This document shows, one piece after another, positions 8,508 to 17,677 of a DNA stretch of 64,000 nucleotides; the stretch's first letter is position 1; every line of letters starts with the position of its first letter. Both the position numbers and the translations under genes were made by a program. The notes beneath the pieces were generated by a model. It did no database searches and was not told the origin of the DNA. It saw only the letters and a list, made by a program, of their open reading frames with translations. Location: NCBI GenBank assembly GCA_029933125.1, contig JAOZOU010000009.1, positions 25,074 through 89,073 on the forward strand. Direction: 5' to 3'. The DNA comes from a bacterium (GTDB lineage: Bacteria > Arandabacterota > Arandabacteria > Arandabacterales > Arandabacteraceae).

Positions 8508-11500
8508 CTACCTCCAGTCACCAGAGGAAACAAAAGCAGCCCATCGTACCGGATGATCTATCATTCCATGCGAGCGCAGTTCTTTGAGCACTTTGAGCTC
8601 AACCGCGTTAAGGGTGAATGCAATATTCTCTGGGGGCGTGCTGTAGATGGCACTACAAACTTCGGCAGCAAGTCTGTCAGACACTGGCCACATTGCACCG
8701 ATTATTGTGCGCGCCCCAGCCAGCCGAAAGGCACGCACGGGGCCATAAACGCCTTCGGCATCTTCAAGCTCGCCAGTTGCGGTTTCGCACCCCGAAAGCA
8801 CCACGAGATCGGTTCCTCTGAGATCAAGGGCAAGGATCTCCTCAGAGGTAAGTGTGCCATCATCAATCATTGGGTTCTCAAAGCCTCTACCATGGAGATT
8901 TGCTCGAGCCAGAAAAAGCCCTGATAAGACCAGGGGATTGAGACTATCAGGGTTGATACTTACCCTATCTGCTGAAGGGTAGATCTTCCCCGGCGAGCAA
9001 GATGCCAGGTGATAACCATGGGTTGCAAGGTGAAGCACGCGCTTCCCAGGAGCATCAGCTTTTACCCTTTCCTCAGTTGCGTCTTTGCCGACATAGATAT
9101 ACGCGGGCTCACCTGTGACCTCGCGCCACCTATGAGCTACAGCTTCTACCTCACGGCGGCTCTCAGGGAGAGGTGGAACAACAATGTTGAACCGTTCCTT
9201 GCAGGGAATCGATGTCTGACCATGCTCAAGTAAGTCAAGCTCAGGCTTGAGGGCACCCCTCTCAGGTAAGGCATCGTAGTCGGGGGCACCAATTGCCAGA
9301 AGCCCCTTACCCCGCTTAGGATTTTTCCCAAGCGCAAGGAGGTCGCGAGCAGCTGCGATGTAGTGTACGGGATAATGTTCGATAAGATACTTGCCATCAC
9401 CTGCTATCAAGCCTGCAAAGGAAATGCGCGAAATCTCAGCATCAGAGCAAATGATCACAAGATCCGAACCCTCGAGGTGACCTTCAATCGGCTCAACAAG
9501 GATCTCATAGAGCCTTCTTCCAAGCCTTGTGTAGTATTCCATATCCTCAAGTGTGGGACCTGACCTGGAATCAGCTAACTTCCTCATGTGGTGGCAATAA
9601 AGGCGGACAGCAAAGTCGATGTCAGCAGCATCGCCCAGCTGTACAATACGCACCTCGGAATCACTGGTTAGCACGAGCGCAAGGTATCTGAAAAAGTAGC
9701 CGTTAGGCTCAACCCAGTACTGATACTTGAAATACTCAACAACTGTAGTTCTCATAGGAAATCTTCTCAGGGCACTGAGCACCTTGGCTACACTGGTGTC
9801 AAGTACCTGCGCTGCGTCGGCATGATCAGCTATCAAACTGGCAAGTCTTCGCTCAAGGCGCTCCTTTCGCTTTCTGAGATTTTTGAGCATTGTCTCTAAG
9901 TCTTTGCTGCTGGGGATCTCAGAAGTGTAGAGCACCGAGATTTGCTGGTGAATGAGGCTAAGGGAATCCACAACCGCAGTTGCATAATCTGTCGTTCCAC
10001 GTAAGGCGTGTCTTTGAGCAAGGAGATCAGTGACACCGCCTTTGGACTGCAATACGGCATCTGCAACCTCGAGCGTGGCATGCTCTTCCCTTTCGGGGAG
10101 ATCGAAGTAAGTAGTAAGTAGCCTATCCACACAGGCGAGCTGAACCTCTCGATACTTAAGAGCCTCTCTTTCCGGCATTAGCAGAATCTGATCCGCTACG
10201 GTTTGCCATCCGAGCTCGAGTGTCTCCAGGGCAGCGTCCCAGGCCGCCCGGACGTCACCTCTCATCCTATGAAATCTGCTGAGATCCAGGAGATTCATGG
10301 TTGCATCTGGACCAAGCGAACCGAGTGCTTTCTGCATAGCAATTGCCTTCTCATACATTGGCATTGCTTCACCATAGCGCCGCTCATCTCGATAGCAATT
10401 TGCGAGGGTCATCAAAATGGAAACAATTGCCGGGCTCGCCGTCTCAGCCTCCGTCTCGCAGGAAGCTATTGCTGAAGCACACAGGCTTTCAGCCCTGCTA
10501 TAGTCATGGATGTAGCGGTAGACAGTTGCAAGGGCTGCGATTGCCCGTAGGAGAGCGGGATGCTGAGGACTAAAGGGCTTATTTAAAATTGCAATAGCAC
10601 GTTCCAGGTTGTCTATAGCCATTCTAATGTACTTTGTGTGGTTATTGCTACGCAGCTCGTAGTTCAGGGATCCGAGCTCGGCAAGTACCATACCAATGCC
10701 TGGATGATTCGGTCCAAGACCTACCTCACCTCTCCCGAGAGCATCCTTGAGCACAACATGTGCCTGATCAAACCGCTGGGATGCAACGAGCACTCTTGCA
10801 AAACCGAGCATTGCCTCAAGACGGTGGGTATTCATAGCAGGTGACGTGCGATCAAAAATGGCAAGAGCCTCTTCATAAAGCCTTTCAGCCTCGACAAGGT
10901 TGGCTTGACAATATCTGAGGCGTGCCATATTGGTGATTGTTGAGGCAACGAAAGGGTGCCAGTAACCAAGGCTGATGCCGAGCAATCTTCTGGCCTCAAG
11001 CAAGTGGTATTCTGCCGAAAGATAATCCAGTTTGTAAGTATCTATCAACCCTTGCAGGTTCAGGGTATGCGCTAATGTAACACTGTCGGCCCTGTCCGAT
11101 ATCTCAAGAAGGAAGCGTGACTCATCAAGCCAATCTTGAGCCCTGGTATAGTAACCCTGGGCAACCGCGAGATGAGCAAGAGCGAGATCGATGTGTGCTT
11201 CCCAGCAAGGGTCGGGGTAGTTCTGAGAAAGATAGCGAGCCTGAGATAGATAGCCTTGCGCTTCAGCATAGTGTCCCAGCTCAGTTCCTATCTCACCAAG
11301 GTAGGTAAGAAGTGGCAGGGCCTGCTCGCGCAATTCCGAAGGGGGAGTTCGGGTGATTAATCGCTCCAGCTTCCCGTACAGGCTTGAAAGTTCTTCGTGA
11401 CCACCATACTGGAGATAGAACGCAGCCAAGACTGCAATCTGTGAAGGGAGGGATTGAAATTCCCTTCCCTCACCAATCGACCTCAATGTCCTTGCTAGCT

Positions 11501-11681
11501 TGGCCTGGGCATCACGGTAACTTTCATACTTTAAGAGTCGAGTCGATCCGCATTGGGAATCTACAACAACAATCGGCAGGTAGCCCCCACCAACACTTGA
11601 CGGAGACCCTCCAGCAAGCCTAATTAACCCAAGAGTGCACACTGCTGCGAGGAGGACCTGATTGACTTTCGATGAATCCAT
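8508..11681 (-). CDS. TPR-CHAT caspase-like protease
   Basis: The 1057-residue product starts at ATG 11681 with a hydrophobic signal or anchor (VNQVLLAAVCTLGLIRLAG). The open frame continues to 12137 but there overlaps the promoter and the divergent sigma gene, so the shorter start is chosen. Residues about 60-570 are tandem TPRs (for example ALIDTYKLDYLSAEYHLLEARRL). A helical linker follows, then a CHAT domain (about 760-1050). The catalytic pair is visible: His888 in LHLATHGYH and Cys965 in VVLSGCETATGE, so the protease is probably active. CHAT proteases are caspase relatives (clan CD), including the type III-E CRISPR Craspase and separase-like proteins. Its neighbours are a divergent ECF sigma factor and a zinc-finger anti-sigma factor. 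A regulated proteolytic response is inferred; the substrate is unknown. Confidence 0.9.
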   Translation of the reverse strand: MDSSKVNQVLLAAVCTLGLIRLAGGSPSSVGGGYLPIVVVDSQCGSTRLLKYESYRDAQAKLARTLRSIGEGREFQSLPSQIAVLAAFYLQYGGHEELSSLYGKLERLITRTPPSELREQALPLLTYLGEIGTELGHYAEAQGYLSQARYLSQNYPDPCWEAHIDLALAHLAVAQGYYTRAQDWLDESRFLLEISDRADSVTLAHTLNLQGLIDTYKLDYLSAEYHLLEARRLLGISLGYWHPFVASTITNMARLRYCQANLVEAERLYEEALAIFDRTSPAMNTHRLEAMLGFARVLVASQRFDQAHVVLKDALGRGEVGLGPNHPGIGMVLAELGSLNYELRSNNHTKYIRMAIDNLERAIAILNKPFSPQHPALLRAIAALATVYRYIHDYSRAESLCASAIASCETEAETASPAIVSILMTLANCYRDERRYGEAMPMYEKAIAMQKALGSLGPDATMNLLDLSRFHRMRGDVRAAWDAALETLELGWQTVADQILLMPEREALKYREVQLACVDRLLTTYFDLPEREEHATLEVADAVLQSKGGVTDLLAQRHALRGTTDYATAVVDSLSLIHQQISVLYTSEIPSSKDLETMLKNLRKRKERLERRLASLIADHADAAQVLDTSVAKVLSALRRFPMRTTVVEYFKYQYWVEPNGYFFRYLALVLTSDSEVRIVQLGDAADIDFAVRLYCHHMRKLADSRSGPTLEDMEYYTRLGRRLYEILVEPIEGHLEGSDLVIICSDAEISRISFAGLIAGDGKYLIEHYPVHYIAAARDLLALGKNPKRGKGLLAIGAPDYDALPERGALKPELDLLEHGQTSIPCKERFNIVVPPLPESRREVEAVAHRWREVTGEPAYIYVGKDATEERVKADAPGKRVLHLATHGYHLASCSPGKIYPSADRVSINPDSLNPLVLSGLFLARANLHGRGFENPMIDDGTLTSEEILALDLRGTDLVVLSGCETATGELEDAEGVYGPVRAFRLAGARTIIGAMWPVSDRLAAEVCSAIYSTPPENIAFTLNAVELKVLKELRSHGMIDHPVRWAAFVSSGDWR

Positions 11682-11709
11682 TCCTCCCTGCCTTTGCTTT
11701 TCGAGAAAA

Positions 11710-11738
11710 CGCATACCATGCACTATTTGGGATGTCAA
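11710..11738 (-). promoter_or_regulatory. possible promoter of the TPR-CHAT gene
   Basis: On the minus strand a perfect TTGACA (11733-11738) lies 17 bp from TATGCG (11710-11715), a weak -10. Transcription would start near 11703, about 22 nt before ATG 11681, in agreement with the chosen start. Confidence 0.45.
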
Positions 11739-11954
11739 GCCTGCCAACTCGGATGTGCCCGTCCCAACGCCATAAACAATATTGCACTCCATGCGATTAA
11801 GCTTGAAGATATGGCGTTCGTGAGGTAACATTTGCAGTAGCACACGGTTCCTGCTCGGATCTGCTACGAAAGAGAGCTGGCGGAGGGCAGACTCATCGAC
11901 TTCTCGCTCGAAGATAAGGACACCCGGGAAACCGTCAGGCAATGGATTCAGCCT

Positions 11955-12437
11955 GTGGTAAGAAGTCCAAGGTGGTATCAGCGCATCAAGCACGAAGAGC
12001 AGGATATTTACAATGAAGTTATGTTGAGATTCCTGATTGCATGTCAGAAAGGCCGCGTCGATACTGCAAGAGATCCCAGGCCTTATGTTCAGAAAATTGC
12101 CTTTCACGTCTGCGTTGACTGGATCAGGCGTAACCATCGAGAGGTCCCTTTCGACGACATCACCGAAGAGATTAGCAGGAAGCTTTTCAGGCGTGAGCCC
12201 AGTATTCTCGAAAAGCTCACACGTGATGAAACGGTTGAGGTTCTAGTGGAGCTGATTGGAACCTTGCCTGAGAAATGCCGAAATATATTACGGATGACAT
12301 TTTATGAAGAAAAATCAGAGAAGGCGATTGCAGATGCTCTTGGTGTACCCGTTGGAACCGTAAAATCTAGAAAGTCGAGATGCCTCGACAAGCTCAGGCA
12401 TCTCTTGAAAGGAAAAGACAATCAAGCTATGGATTAG
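11955..12437 (+). CDS. ECF-type RNA polymerase sigma factor, start uncertain
   Basis: From GTG 11955 the product is 160 residues. Region 2 is visible (EEQDIYNEVMLRFL, then DPRPYVQKIAFHVCVDWIRRNHRE), and region 4 ends in a helix-turn-helix (LPEKCRNILRMTFYEEKSE, then AIADALGVPVGTVKSRKSR). There is no good ribosome site before GTG 11955, and the same frame stays open back to 11841. That extra stretch encodes ETVRQWIQPVVRS just before residue 1, which looks like the missing first helix of region 2. No ATG, GTG or TTG exists there; CTG 11877 and ATC 11895 (7 nt after GGAGGG) are the only candidates. It is followed 76 bp later by its presumed anti-sigma factor and is divergent from the CHAT gene. 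Confidence 0.88.
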   Translation: MVRSPRWYQRIKHEEQDIYNEVMLRFLIACQKGRVDTARDPRPYVQKIAFHVCVDWIRRNHREVPFDDITEEISRKLFRREPSILEKLTRDETVEVLVELIGTLPEKCRNILRMTFYEEKSEKAIADALGVPVGTVKSRKSRCLDKLRHLLKGKDNQAMD

Positions 12438-12513
12438 AAAACGATCGGAATTGAGGATCGATGCTTTGTAGAAGGAGCATTCATGGCGTGAGAATCTGAA
12501 GTGAGGTTGGGAT

Positions 12514-13596
12514 GTGTATGCGCAGGGTAGCAGGCATGTAGCAGATTTACTTGACGATTACATCAATAGAAAACTCAATGATTCTCAATCCAAAGTGGTC
12601 GAGGCCCATGTAGCTACCTGTAAGGCCTGTGCCGTTGAGCTTGCCTTCAGGCTGGCAGTAGCCAAAGCCACGAAAAGGTACTATGCGAGGCAATCTCTCG
12701 ACCACGTGGATACCGCCATTCTGGCAGATCTTGCCCTGGGAGGGCATAATCTCAGCCCCGAATCGAAGAACAAAGCTCTCGAGCATATCGCCTCATGCCC
12801 CCAGTGCCGGAAACACTATGAGACAGCAAAGGGTGTTGCCGATGATCTTAATCTGGAGCCGATCCCGTCTCCCAGTGAGTCCCATCCCGGGCCTGACCTT
12901 GCGAAGGAATCTGAGATGCGGCGTGGCCTCATGGTAAGAAACTTCTTTTTGTTTCTATTCGGAAGATGGCGTTATGCTGCCGTAGCCTTTGCCGCTGCTT
13001 TCTTAACCTTTGCAATCATCGAACTAAGCAAGCCATCGTATCCTCCAGGGATAACATCCAGCCCTTCCCTTGGGGAAGGCTCCTCACAGCCCTTTGCAAC
13101 ATCACAGGTCCGAGGAGTAAAGTCCCCGCCTGAGAAGGCTCTCTCTGAGACAGGTGCGGCTACTTCTCCTACCTCAACGATCGGAGCCACCTTGCCCCCA
13201 AGAGTGCTATACTTTGATGCGGGAACAAAGGTGGGACCCGACGAAGAACTTGACTTAGCCAGACTGGAGGTAACAGCTCGGGTGGTTACACTCGCAAGGC
13301 AAGAGAATCTGCTTCTTATAATCGAACGCCCACGAGAGCTTGTAGGCAAGACCATCGGCTGTGTTCAGATCTACAAAGTCGAAGGCTCGGCAGCCATCTT
13401 AGAAACTGAGTGGAGTAAGTTTGCGATTCCAAGGGAAGGGAAAATCCCCCTGATGATACCCTCAGAAATTCTTCAACCCGGCACTTACGCAATCTCAGTC
13501 CAGCCTACCGAACCAGACCAGACTGCAACCTTCTTCCCTGTCAAGGTGAACCTGGAGTCGGCATATTCTTCCGAACAGAAGGAATCCTCAAAGTAA
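12514..13596 (+). CDS. zinc-finger transmembrane anti-sigma factor
   Basis: The product is 360 residues from GTG 12514, with GAGG upstream. Two zf-HC2-type motifs are present: HVATCKAC (about residues 29-36) and HIASCPQC (about 91-98). This doubled HxxxCxxC pattern is typical of ZAS-domain anti-sigma factors that hold ECF sigma factors at the membrane. One membrane segment follows (YAAVAFAAAFLTFAIIEL, about 155-172). The outer part starts with a Ser/Pro-rich linker and ends in a beta-rich domain of about 130 residues (ARVVTLARQENLLLIIERPRE onward). Similar folds act as sensors or carry cargo in related systems. It probably controls the sigma factor just upstream. Its last 56 bp overlap the 3' end of the convergent mobB. 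Confidence 0.85.
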   Translation: MYAQGSRHVADLLDDYINRKLNDSQSKVVEAHVATCKACAVELAFRLAVAKATKRYYARQSLDHVDTAILADLALGGHNLSPESKNKALEHIASCPQCRKHYETAKGVADDLNLEPIPSPSESHPGPDLAKESEMRRGLMVRNFFLFLFGRWRYAAVAFAAAFLTFAIIELSKPSYPPGITSSPSLGEGSSQPFATSQVRGVKSPPEKALSETGAATSPTSTIGATLPPRVLYFDAGTKVGPDEELDLARLEVTARVVTLARQENLLLIIERPRELVGKTIGCVQIYKVEGSAAILETEWSKFAIPREGKIPLMIPSEILQPGTYAISVQPTEPDQTATFFPVKVNLESAYSSEQKESSK

Positions 13597-14227
13597 GTTC
13601 AATTGTCTCAGGTTTCTCAATCCGCTTTAGAGTGGTAACGAAGCCTGTGATGACACCAGTTAGTGACTTTTGCACAAAGTCATTCATAGCCACTGGCTTC
13701 CCATTGACGATAAGATTTATATGGCCCCCTTTGGGCTTAAGGATTCCCCGCTTGAGAAGAAATTCCCCGAGTGCGTCAATTTCGTCAAAACCGAAACTTT
13801 CGTGCTCCCCTTGCTGCTTAGACTCAGTGACAACGGCAACAATCTGACTGAGGCCCTCGGGAGCGCTTTGACCACTCTTTACGAGAATCTTGGGCATCTC
13901 CTCCTGCTTGAAGCCCTCAATTATCACGAGATCATATATGCCAAGAAACCTCGAGACAGCTTCCTGCCAGTCAAGCGATTCGGGTATGAAGACGAGAGAA
14001 ACATTTTCGGATACCACAATAGAAGCGCGAGCTCCAGCAGCGAGATGCCTTTCTGAATCTGTTGAGCGATTGAGCTTAAGATCTTCAGTCGTGTGTTTTA
14101 GCGTCCCCACCCTGAGCCCCTTCCTGTTAAAGAACCCAACCAGTCCCTCGACTACCCTGGTCTTGCCACTGTCCTTCCAGCCAACTACTCCTATCACTCT
14201 TCCCTCAAGCGTGGATAGCATCTTCAC
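13541..14227 (-). CDS. mobB: molybdopterin-guanine dinucleotide biosynthesis adapter MobB
   Basis: The 228-residue product is a P-loop GTPase-like protein with Walker A GWKDSGKT near residues 16-23. MobB features include RVGTLKHTTEDLKLNRSTDS and DLVIIEGFKQEEMPKILV. It assists conversion of molybdopterin to the guanine dinucleotide cofactor. The C-terminal 60 residues (GGHINLIVNGKPVAMNDFVQ onward) form a small extension that is not part of the minimal MobB. GTG 14227 overlaps the TGA of ispG, which suggests translational coupling; ATG 14221 is an alternative. No mobA or other molybdenum cofactor genes are nearby. The 3' end overlaps the convergent anti-sigma gene by 56 bp. Confidence 0.88.
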   Translation of the reverse strand: MKMLSTLEGRVIGVVGWKDSGKTRVVEGLVGFFNRKGLRVGTLKHTTEDLKLNRSTDSERHLAAGARASIVVSENVSLVFIPESLDWQEAVSRFLGIYDLVIIEGFKQEEMPKILVKSGQSAPEGLSQIVAVVTESKQQGEHESFGFDEIDALGEFLLKRGILKPKGGHINLIVNGKPVAMNDFVQKSLTGVITGFVTTLKRIEKPETIELTLRIPSVRKNMPTPGSP

Positions 14228-15321
14228 CGTCTCCTCGGCTTGCCCCTCCGTTTGACAACCTGCTTCATCTCTTTGAGCAATGCATCAACAGCCTTAGATG
14301 GTGTTACCTTCTTTATGATCTCACCTTTTCTAAAGATTAGAGCTGTGCCCTTGCCAGCTGCAATCCCGACATCGGCTTCACGAGCCTCACCAGGCCCGTT
14401 TACCACGCACCCCATGATTGCAACAACCGTTGGCTCCTTGACTTTGGCAAGTTTCTTCTCAACCTGCCTCACAATTCTCATAAGATCTATTTCGCATCTG
14501 CCGCATGTTGGGCATGAGATTATGATTGGACCTTTCTGGCGAAGCATTAGTGCTTTGAGTATCTCATGGCCAACCTTGACCTCTTCCTCTGGTGGAGCTG
14601 TGAGACTCACCCTGATAGTGTCCCCAATCCCCTCGGCAAGCAGCGTTCCAATTCCAACAGCTGATCTTATGATGCCCGATGGCGGAGGACCAGCCTCGGT
14701 AACACCAACATGAAGAGGATAGCGGAAGCGGTTGGCTATCATCCGATAGGTTTCAATTGTGACCTGAACACGCGATGACTTGGCCGATAGGATGATTTCA
14801 GTAAAACCAATATCCTCAAGTAGGCTCACTGTTCGTGAGATACTTTCAACAAGAGCTTCCGGGATTGGAGTACCATATTTCTGTAAGAGCGGCTTCTCAA
14901 GCGAGCCTGCATTGACACCGACCCTTACAGGGACCCCATGGCGTCTTGCAGCTTCAACAGTTCTTATGATGTGTTCACGGCCACCAATGTTGCCAGGGTT
15001 TATTCTTATGCAGTCGACACCCGCCTCAAGTGCCATAAGCGCAAGCTTATAGTTGAAATGGATGTCAGCAATTATCGGAATCTTCACCTTCTGCTTTATC
15101 GCAGCAAGCGCCTCGGCTGCTTCATAGTCAGGTACAGCTATACGCACCATATCACAGCCTACTTTCTCAAGACTCTTTATCTGCCTTAGCGTCGCCTTGA
15201 CATCGCGTGTATCAGTCTTGGTCATCGTTTCAACGGCGATAGGCGAACCACCACCAATTGGTACATCACCAACGTAAACCGTCCTTGTCATTCTTCTCAC
15301 ATATGATTCTCTCAGATGCAA
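14224..15321 (-). CDS. ispG: 4-hydroxy-3-methylbut-2-en-1-yl diphosphate synthase (IspG/GcpE)
   Basis: This enzyme reduces MEcPP to HMBPP in the non-mevalonate isoprenoid pathway and carries a [4Fe-4S] cluster. The product is 365 residues. The cluster ligands are visible: Cys270 and Cys273 in SCPTCGR, and Cys305 and Glu312 in MGCVVNGPGE. The TIM-barrel half shows VRIAVPDYEAAEAL, PIIADIHFNYKLA and IRINPGNIGG. The length is that of the short bacterial form. The start is TTG 15321, with a perfect AAGGAGGT 6 nt upstream. It lies 16 bp after thiL and overlaps mobB by 4 bp. Confidence 0.97.
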   Translation of the reverse strand: MHLRESYVRRMTRTVYVGDVPIGGGSPIAVETMTKTDTRDVKATLRQIKSLEKVGCDMVRIAVPDYEAAEALAAIKQKVKIPIIADIHFNYKLALMALEAGVDCIRINPGNIGGREHIIRTVEAARRHGVPVRVGVNAGSLEKPLLQKYGTPIPEALVESISRTVSLLEDIGFTEIILSAKSSRVQVTIETYRMIANRFRYPLHVGVTEAGPPPSGIIRSAVGIGTLLAEGIGDTIRVSLTAPPEEEVKVGHEILKALMLRQKGPIIISCPTCGRCEIDLMRIVRQVEKKLAKVKEPTVVAIMGCVVNGPGEAREADVGIAAGKGTALIFRKGEIIKKVTPSKAVDALLKEMKQVVKRRGKPRRR

Positions 15322-15337
15322 TTTGCTACCTCCTTAG

Positions 15338-16342
15338 TCAGGCTCGCTTGAAGTGATCAAATCCCTTAGGCTCGAGCAGCTGCGCTCCGCCTTTTGAGCT
15401 GAGTTTTACGCCTTCGCCCTTGACGGTCACCGTTCCAATTGGAGTCACCGCCAGATTGAGCTCATCGGCTAAACGGTCAATCTTTGCCTCTGAAGCTTTG
15501 GGCAGTGTAAAGAGAAGCTCGTATTCCTCACCGCTTGATAGGGCATGAGAAAGAGCCTCATCACGCTTGCCGAAATATTCCATCACACCTTCACCAACGG
15601 GTATGGCTTCGGCATCAAGCACGGCTCCAACTCCACTCGCATCGAGAATATGCCAGAGATCGGAGAGTAAACCGTCGCTTATATCTATCATCGAGGAAGG
15701 ATTGAGTTCGGCAATTATCTTGCGAGCCTCAGTGAGGCGCGGTCTGGGTCTACGAAAATGCTCAATTGCTTTTCTGGCAGCATCGCTTTCAACCTGTGCG
15801 TTCTCCTCAAGATAGTGCAGCCCAAGCCAAGCATCACCAAGCGTACCTGTCACTACAATAAGATCCCCATGGCGAGCTCCTGACCGCAGAACAATCTCAT
15901 CACGTTCACATGTGCCTGAGAGTGTTACCGAGATGGCAAATGGACCGATAGTATGCACAATGTCACCGCCAACGATAGTTACCTCATAGGCGCTGGAAAG
16001 TTCATCCATGCCATCATAGATTTCATCCACCTGCTTTGCTGTAAAGTCATCGGGCAGAAACAAGGTTACAAGAGCATGCCTTGGAAGAGCACCCGTTGCA
16101 GCTATGTCACTTACATTTACGGCGAGCACCTTCCAACCGACATCCCTCATAGTCAACCAGCCTGACTTAAAGTGGGTTCCTTCTACAAGGCAGTCGGTTG
16201 TAAGAACCTCGAGAATCTCACCACGCCTTATGACGGCGCAGTCATCACCAATGCCTACGATAACATCCTCATCAGGATGTGTCTGCCTCGCCTTGATACG
16301 ATCGATAAGCCCAAATTCGCCAATCTCGCTTATCTTGCCCAT
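15338..16342 (-). CDS. thiL: thiamine-monophosphate kinase ThiL
   Basis: ThiL phosphorylates thiamine monophosphate to thiamine diphosphate using ATP. The 334-residue product has the expected N-terminal motifs: GIGDDCAV (30-37), LTTDCLVEGTHF (48-58) and VNVSDIAATGALP (75-87). Later come VVGGDIV and MIDISDGLLSDLWHI, followed by the acidic GEEYELLFT loop. It belongs to the PurM-like fold. Start ATG 16342 follows GAGG at 5 nt. It sits 16 bp ahead of ispG and 121 bp after the M20 gene. Confidence 0.97.
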   Translation of the reverse strand: MGKISEIGEFGLIDRIKARQTHPDEDVIVGIGDDCAVIRRGEILEVLTTDCLVEGTHFKSGWLTMRDVGWKVLAVNVSDIAATGALPRHALVTLFLPDDFTAKQVDEIYDGMDELSSAYEVTIVGGDIVHTIGPFAISVTLSGTCERDEIVLRSGARHGDLIVVTGTLGDAWLGLHYLEENAQVESDAARKAIEHFRRPRPRLTEARKIIAELNPSSMIDISDGLLSDLWHILDASGVGAVLDAEAIPVGEGVMEYFGKRDEALSHALSSGEEYELLFTLPKASEAKIDRLADELNLAVTPIGTVTVKGEGVKLSSKGGAQLLEPKGFDHFKRA

Positions 16343-16463
16343 TTTAGCCTCTTGTTCCCATTTGACCGGGCTCTTTGCAAGCCGGAAGCCGCCACGATTG
16401 CATTTCCTATCGACTTAACTTCAGACCTCATGCGGCGAACTCCATCCCTTTCACAAGCAAGCC

Positions 16464-17675
16464 TCAAGACGAAGATTCGAGCCATCTATAGGCAGAGTAA
16501 GCCAGGGCAGTCACCCCAACCCTTAAGGCACTTTCATCAATGTCAAACCTGGGATGGTGGAGCTCGAAAACTTTCCCTTTGCGCCGGTTCATGATGCCAA
16601 CAAAGAGCACTGTCCCTGGCACCTTCCGAGCATAGTAGGCAAAATCCTCTCCACCCATTTCAAATTCAGTCGTTTGCTTGACATTTGCCTTCCCCAAAAG
16701 ATCGCGACATGCCTGCTCGGAAAGTTGAGTTAGTGCGTCGTCGCAGACAACCGCTGGATAACCACAGATGTAGTCGAGCTTGGCCTTGGCACCAAAACTT
16801 GCACATGTTGCATCGAGAATCTGTGAAAGCATGCGTCGAACCTTCCTACGCATCCTCTCACTTCGCGTACGGACAGTTCCCTCGAGGTGTACAGTGTCTG
16901 CAATGATGTTGTCACGATAGCCGCCCGCAATCTTTCCGATCGATACGACAACACTTTCAAGGGCTGAGACCCTTCGCGAGACGATTGTCTGCACATGGGT
17001 CATGAAATAAGCTGCAACAACGATGGCATCAATTCCTGAATGAGGCGAAGAGCCATGCCCGCCCTTTCCTTTGATGGTTATCTTGAAGTCATCAGCCGCA
17101 GCTGAGATCGCTCCGCGATTGAATCCAACCTTGCCCGATGGGATTGATGCACTCACGTGGGTACCGATTATCGCATGCACCACGGGTTTCTCGAGTACAC
17201 CTCTTCTTATGAGTTCGAGAGCGCCACCAGGTGGACTCTCCTCGGCTGGCTGGAAGATGAGCTTTATCCTACCTGGAAGATCCTTTCCCAATTGTTTAAG
17301 CAGCCAGCCAGCACCCCATACCATCGTCATGTGAGCATCATGACCACAGGCGTGCATGTAGCCCTTGTTGCGAGACTTAAAAGGTAGATCAGTTTGCTCA
17401 TCCATACTCAAGGCATCCATGTCAGCACGAAGAGCTATAGTTTTTCTCCCACTGCCTTCGACAATGCCAACGACGCCTGTCGTTCCAGCAATACGCTCGT
17501 GCGGTATGCGCACCTGTTTGAGCAAGGAGCAGATCTTTGCCTGGGTCTTGTGCTCCTCAAATGAAGGCTCGGGTATTTGGTGTAGAGCTCTTCTTGTTGC
17601 AATGAACTTTGCCTCAAGGTTCTTGCTAAGGCTTAGTAGCCTCTCCTTCACATCATCTTTACCGGCTTTTCTCAT
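16464..17675 (-). CDS. M20D-family metal-dependent amidohydrolase
   Basis: The 403-residue product belongs to the peptidase M20D family (hippurate hydrolase, IAA-amino acid hydrolase, N-acyl amino acid deacylases). Metal-site motifs are RADMDALSM (about 79-87), HACGHDAHMTM (about 108-118), FQPAEESPPGGA and the C-terminal GGEDFAYYARKVPG. A lid or dimerisation domain (residues about 190-300) holds KGKGGHGSSPHSGIDA. There is no signal peptide, so it is cytoplasmic. The exact substrate cannot be read from sequence. Start ATG 17675 follows GGAG, and the gene begins 2 bp after the stop of the NAD(P)HX repair gene, so they are cotranscribed. Confidence 0.93.
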   Translation of the reverse strand: MRKAGKDDVKERLLSLSKNLEAKFIATRRALHQIPEPSFEEHKTQAKICSLLKQVRIPHERIAGTTGVVGIVEGSGRKTIALRADMDALSMDEQTDLPFKSRNKGYMHACGHDAHMTMVWGAGWLLKQLGKDLPGRIKLIFQPAEESPPGGALELIRRGVLEKPVVHAIIGTHVSASIPSGKVGFNRGAISAAADDFKITIKGKGGHGSSPHSGIDAIVVAAYFMTHVQTIVSRRVSALESVVVSIGKIAGGYRDNIIADTVHLEGTVRTRSERMRRKVRRMLSQILDATCASFGAKAKLDYICGYPAVVCDDALTQLSEQACRDLLGKANVKQTTEFEMGGEDFAYYARKVPGTVLFVGIMNRRKGKVFELHHPRFDIDESALRVGVTALAYSAYRWLESSS

Positions 17676-17677
17676 TC

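Noticed and set aside
11682-12137. N-terminal extension of the TPR-CHAT gene
   Set aside because: It overlaps a promoter and the divergent sigma factor; the signal-like N-terminus begins at 11681.
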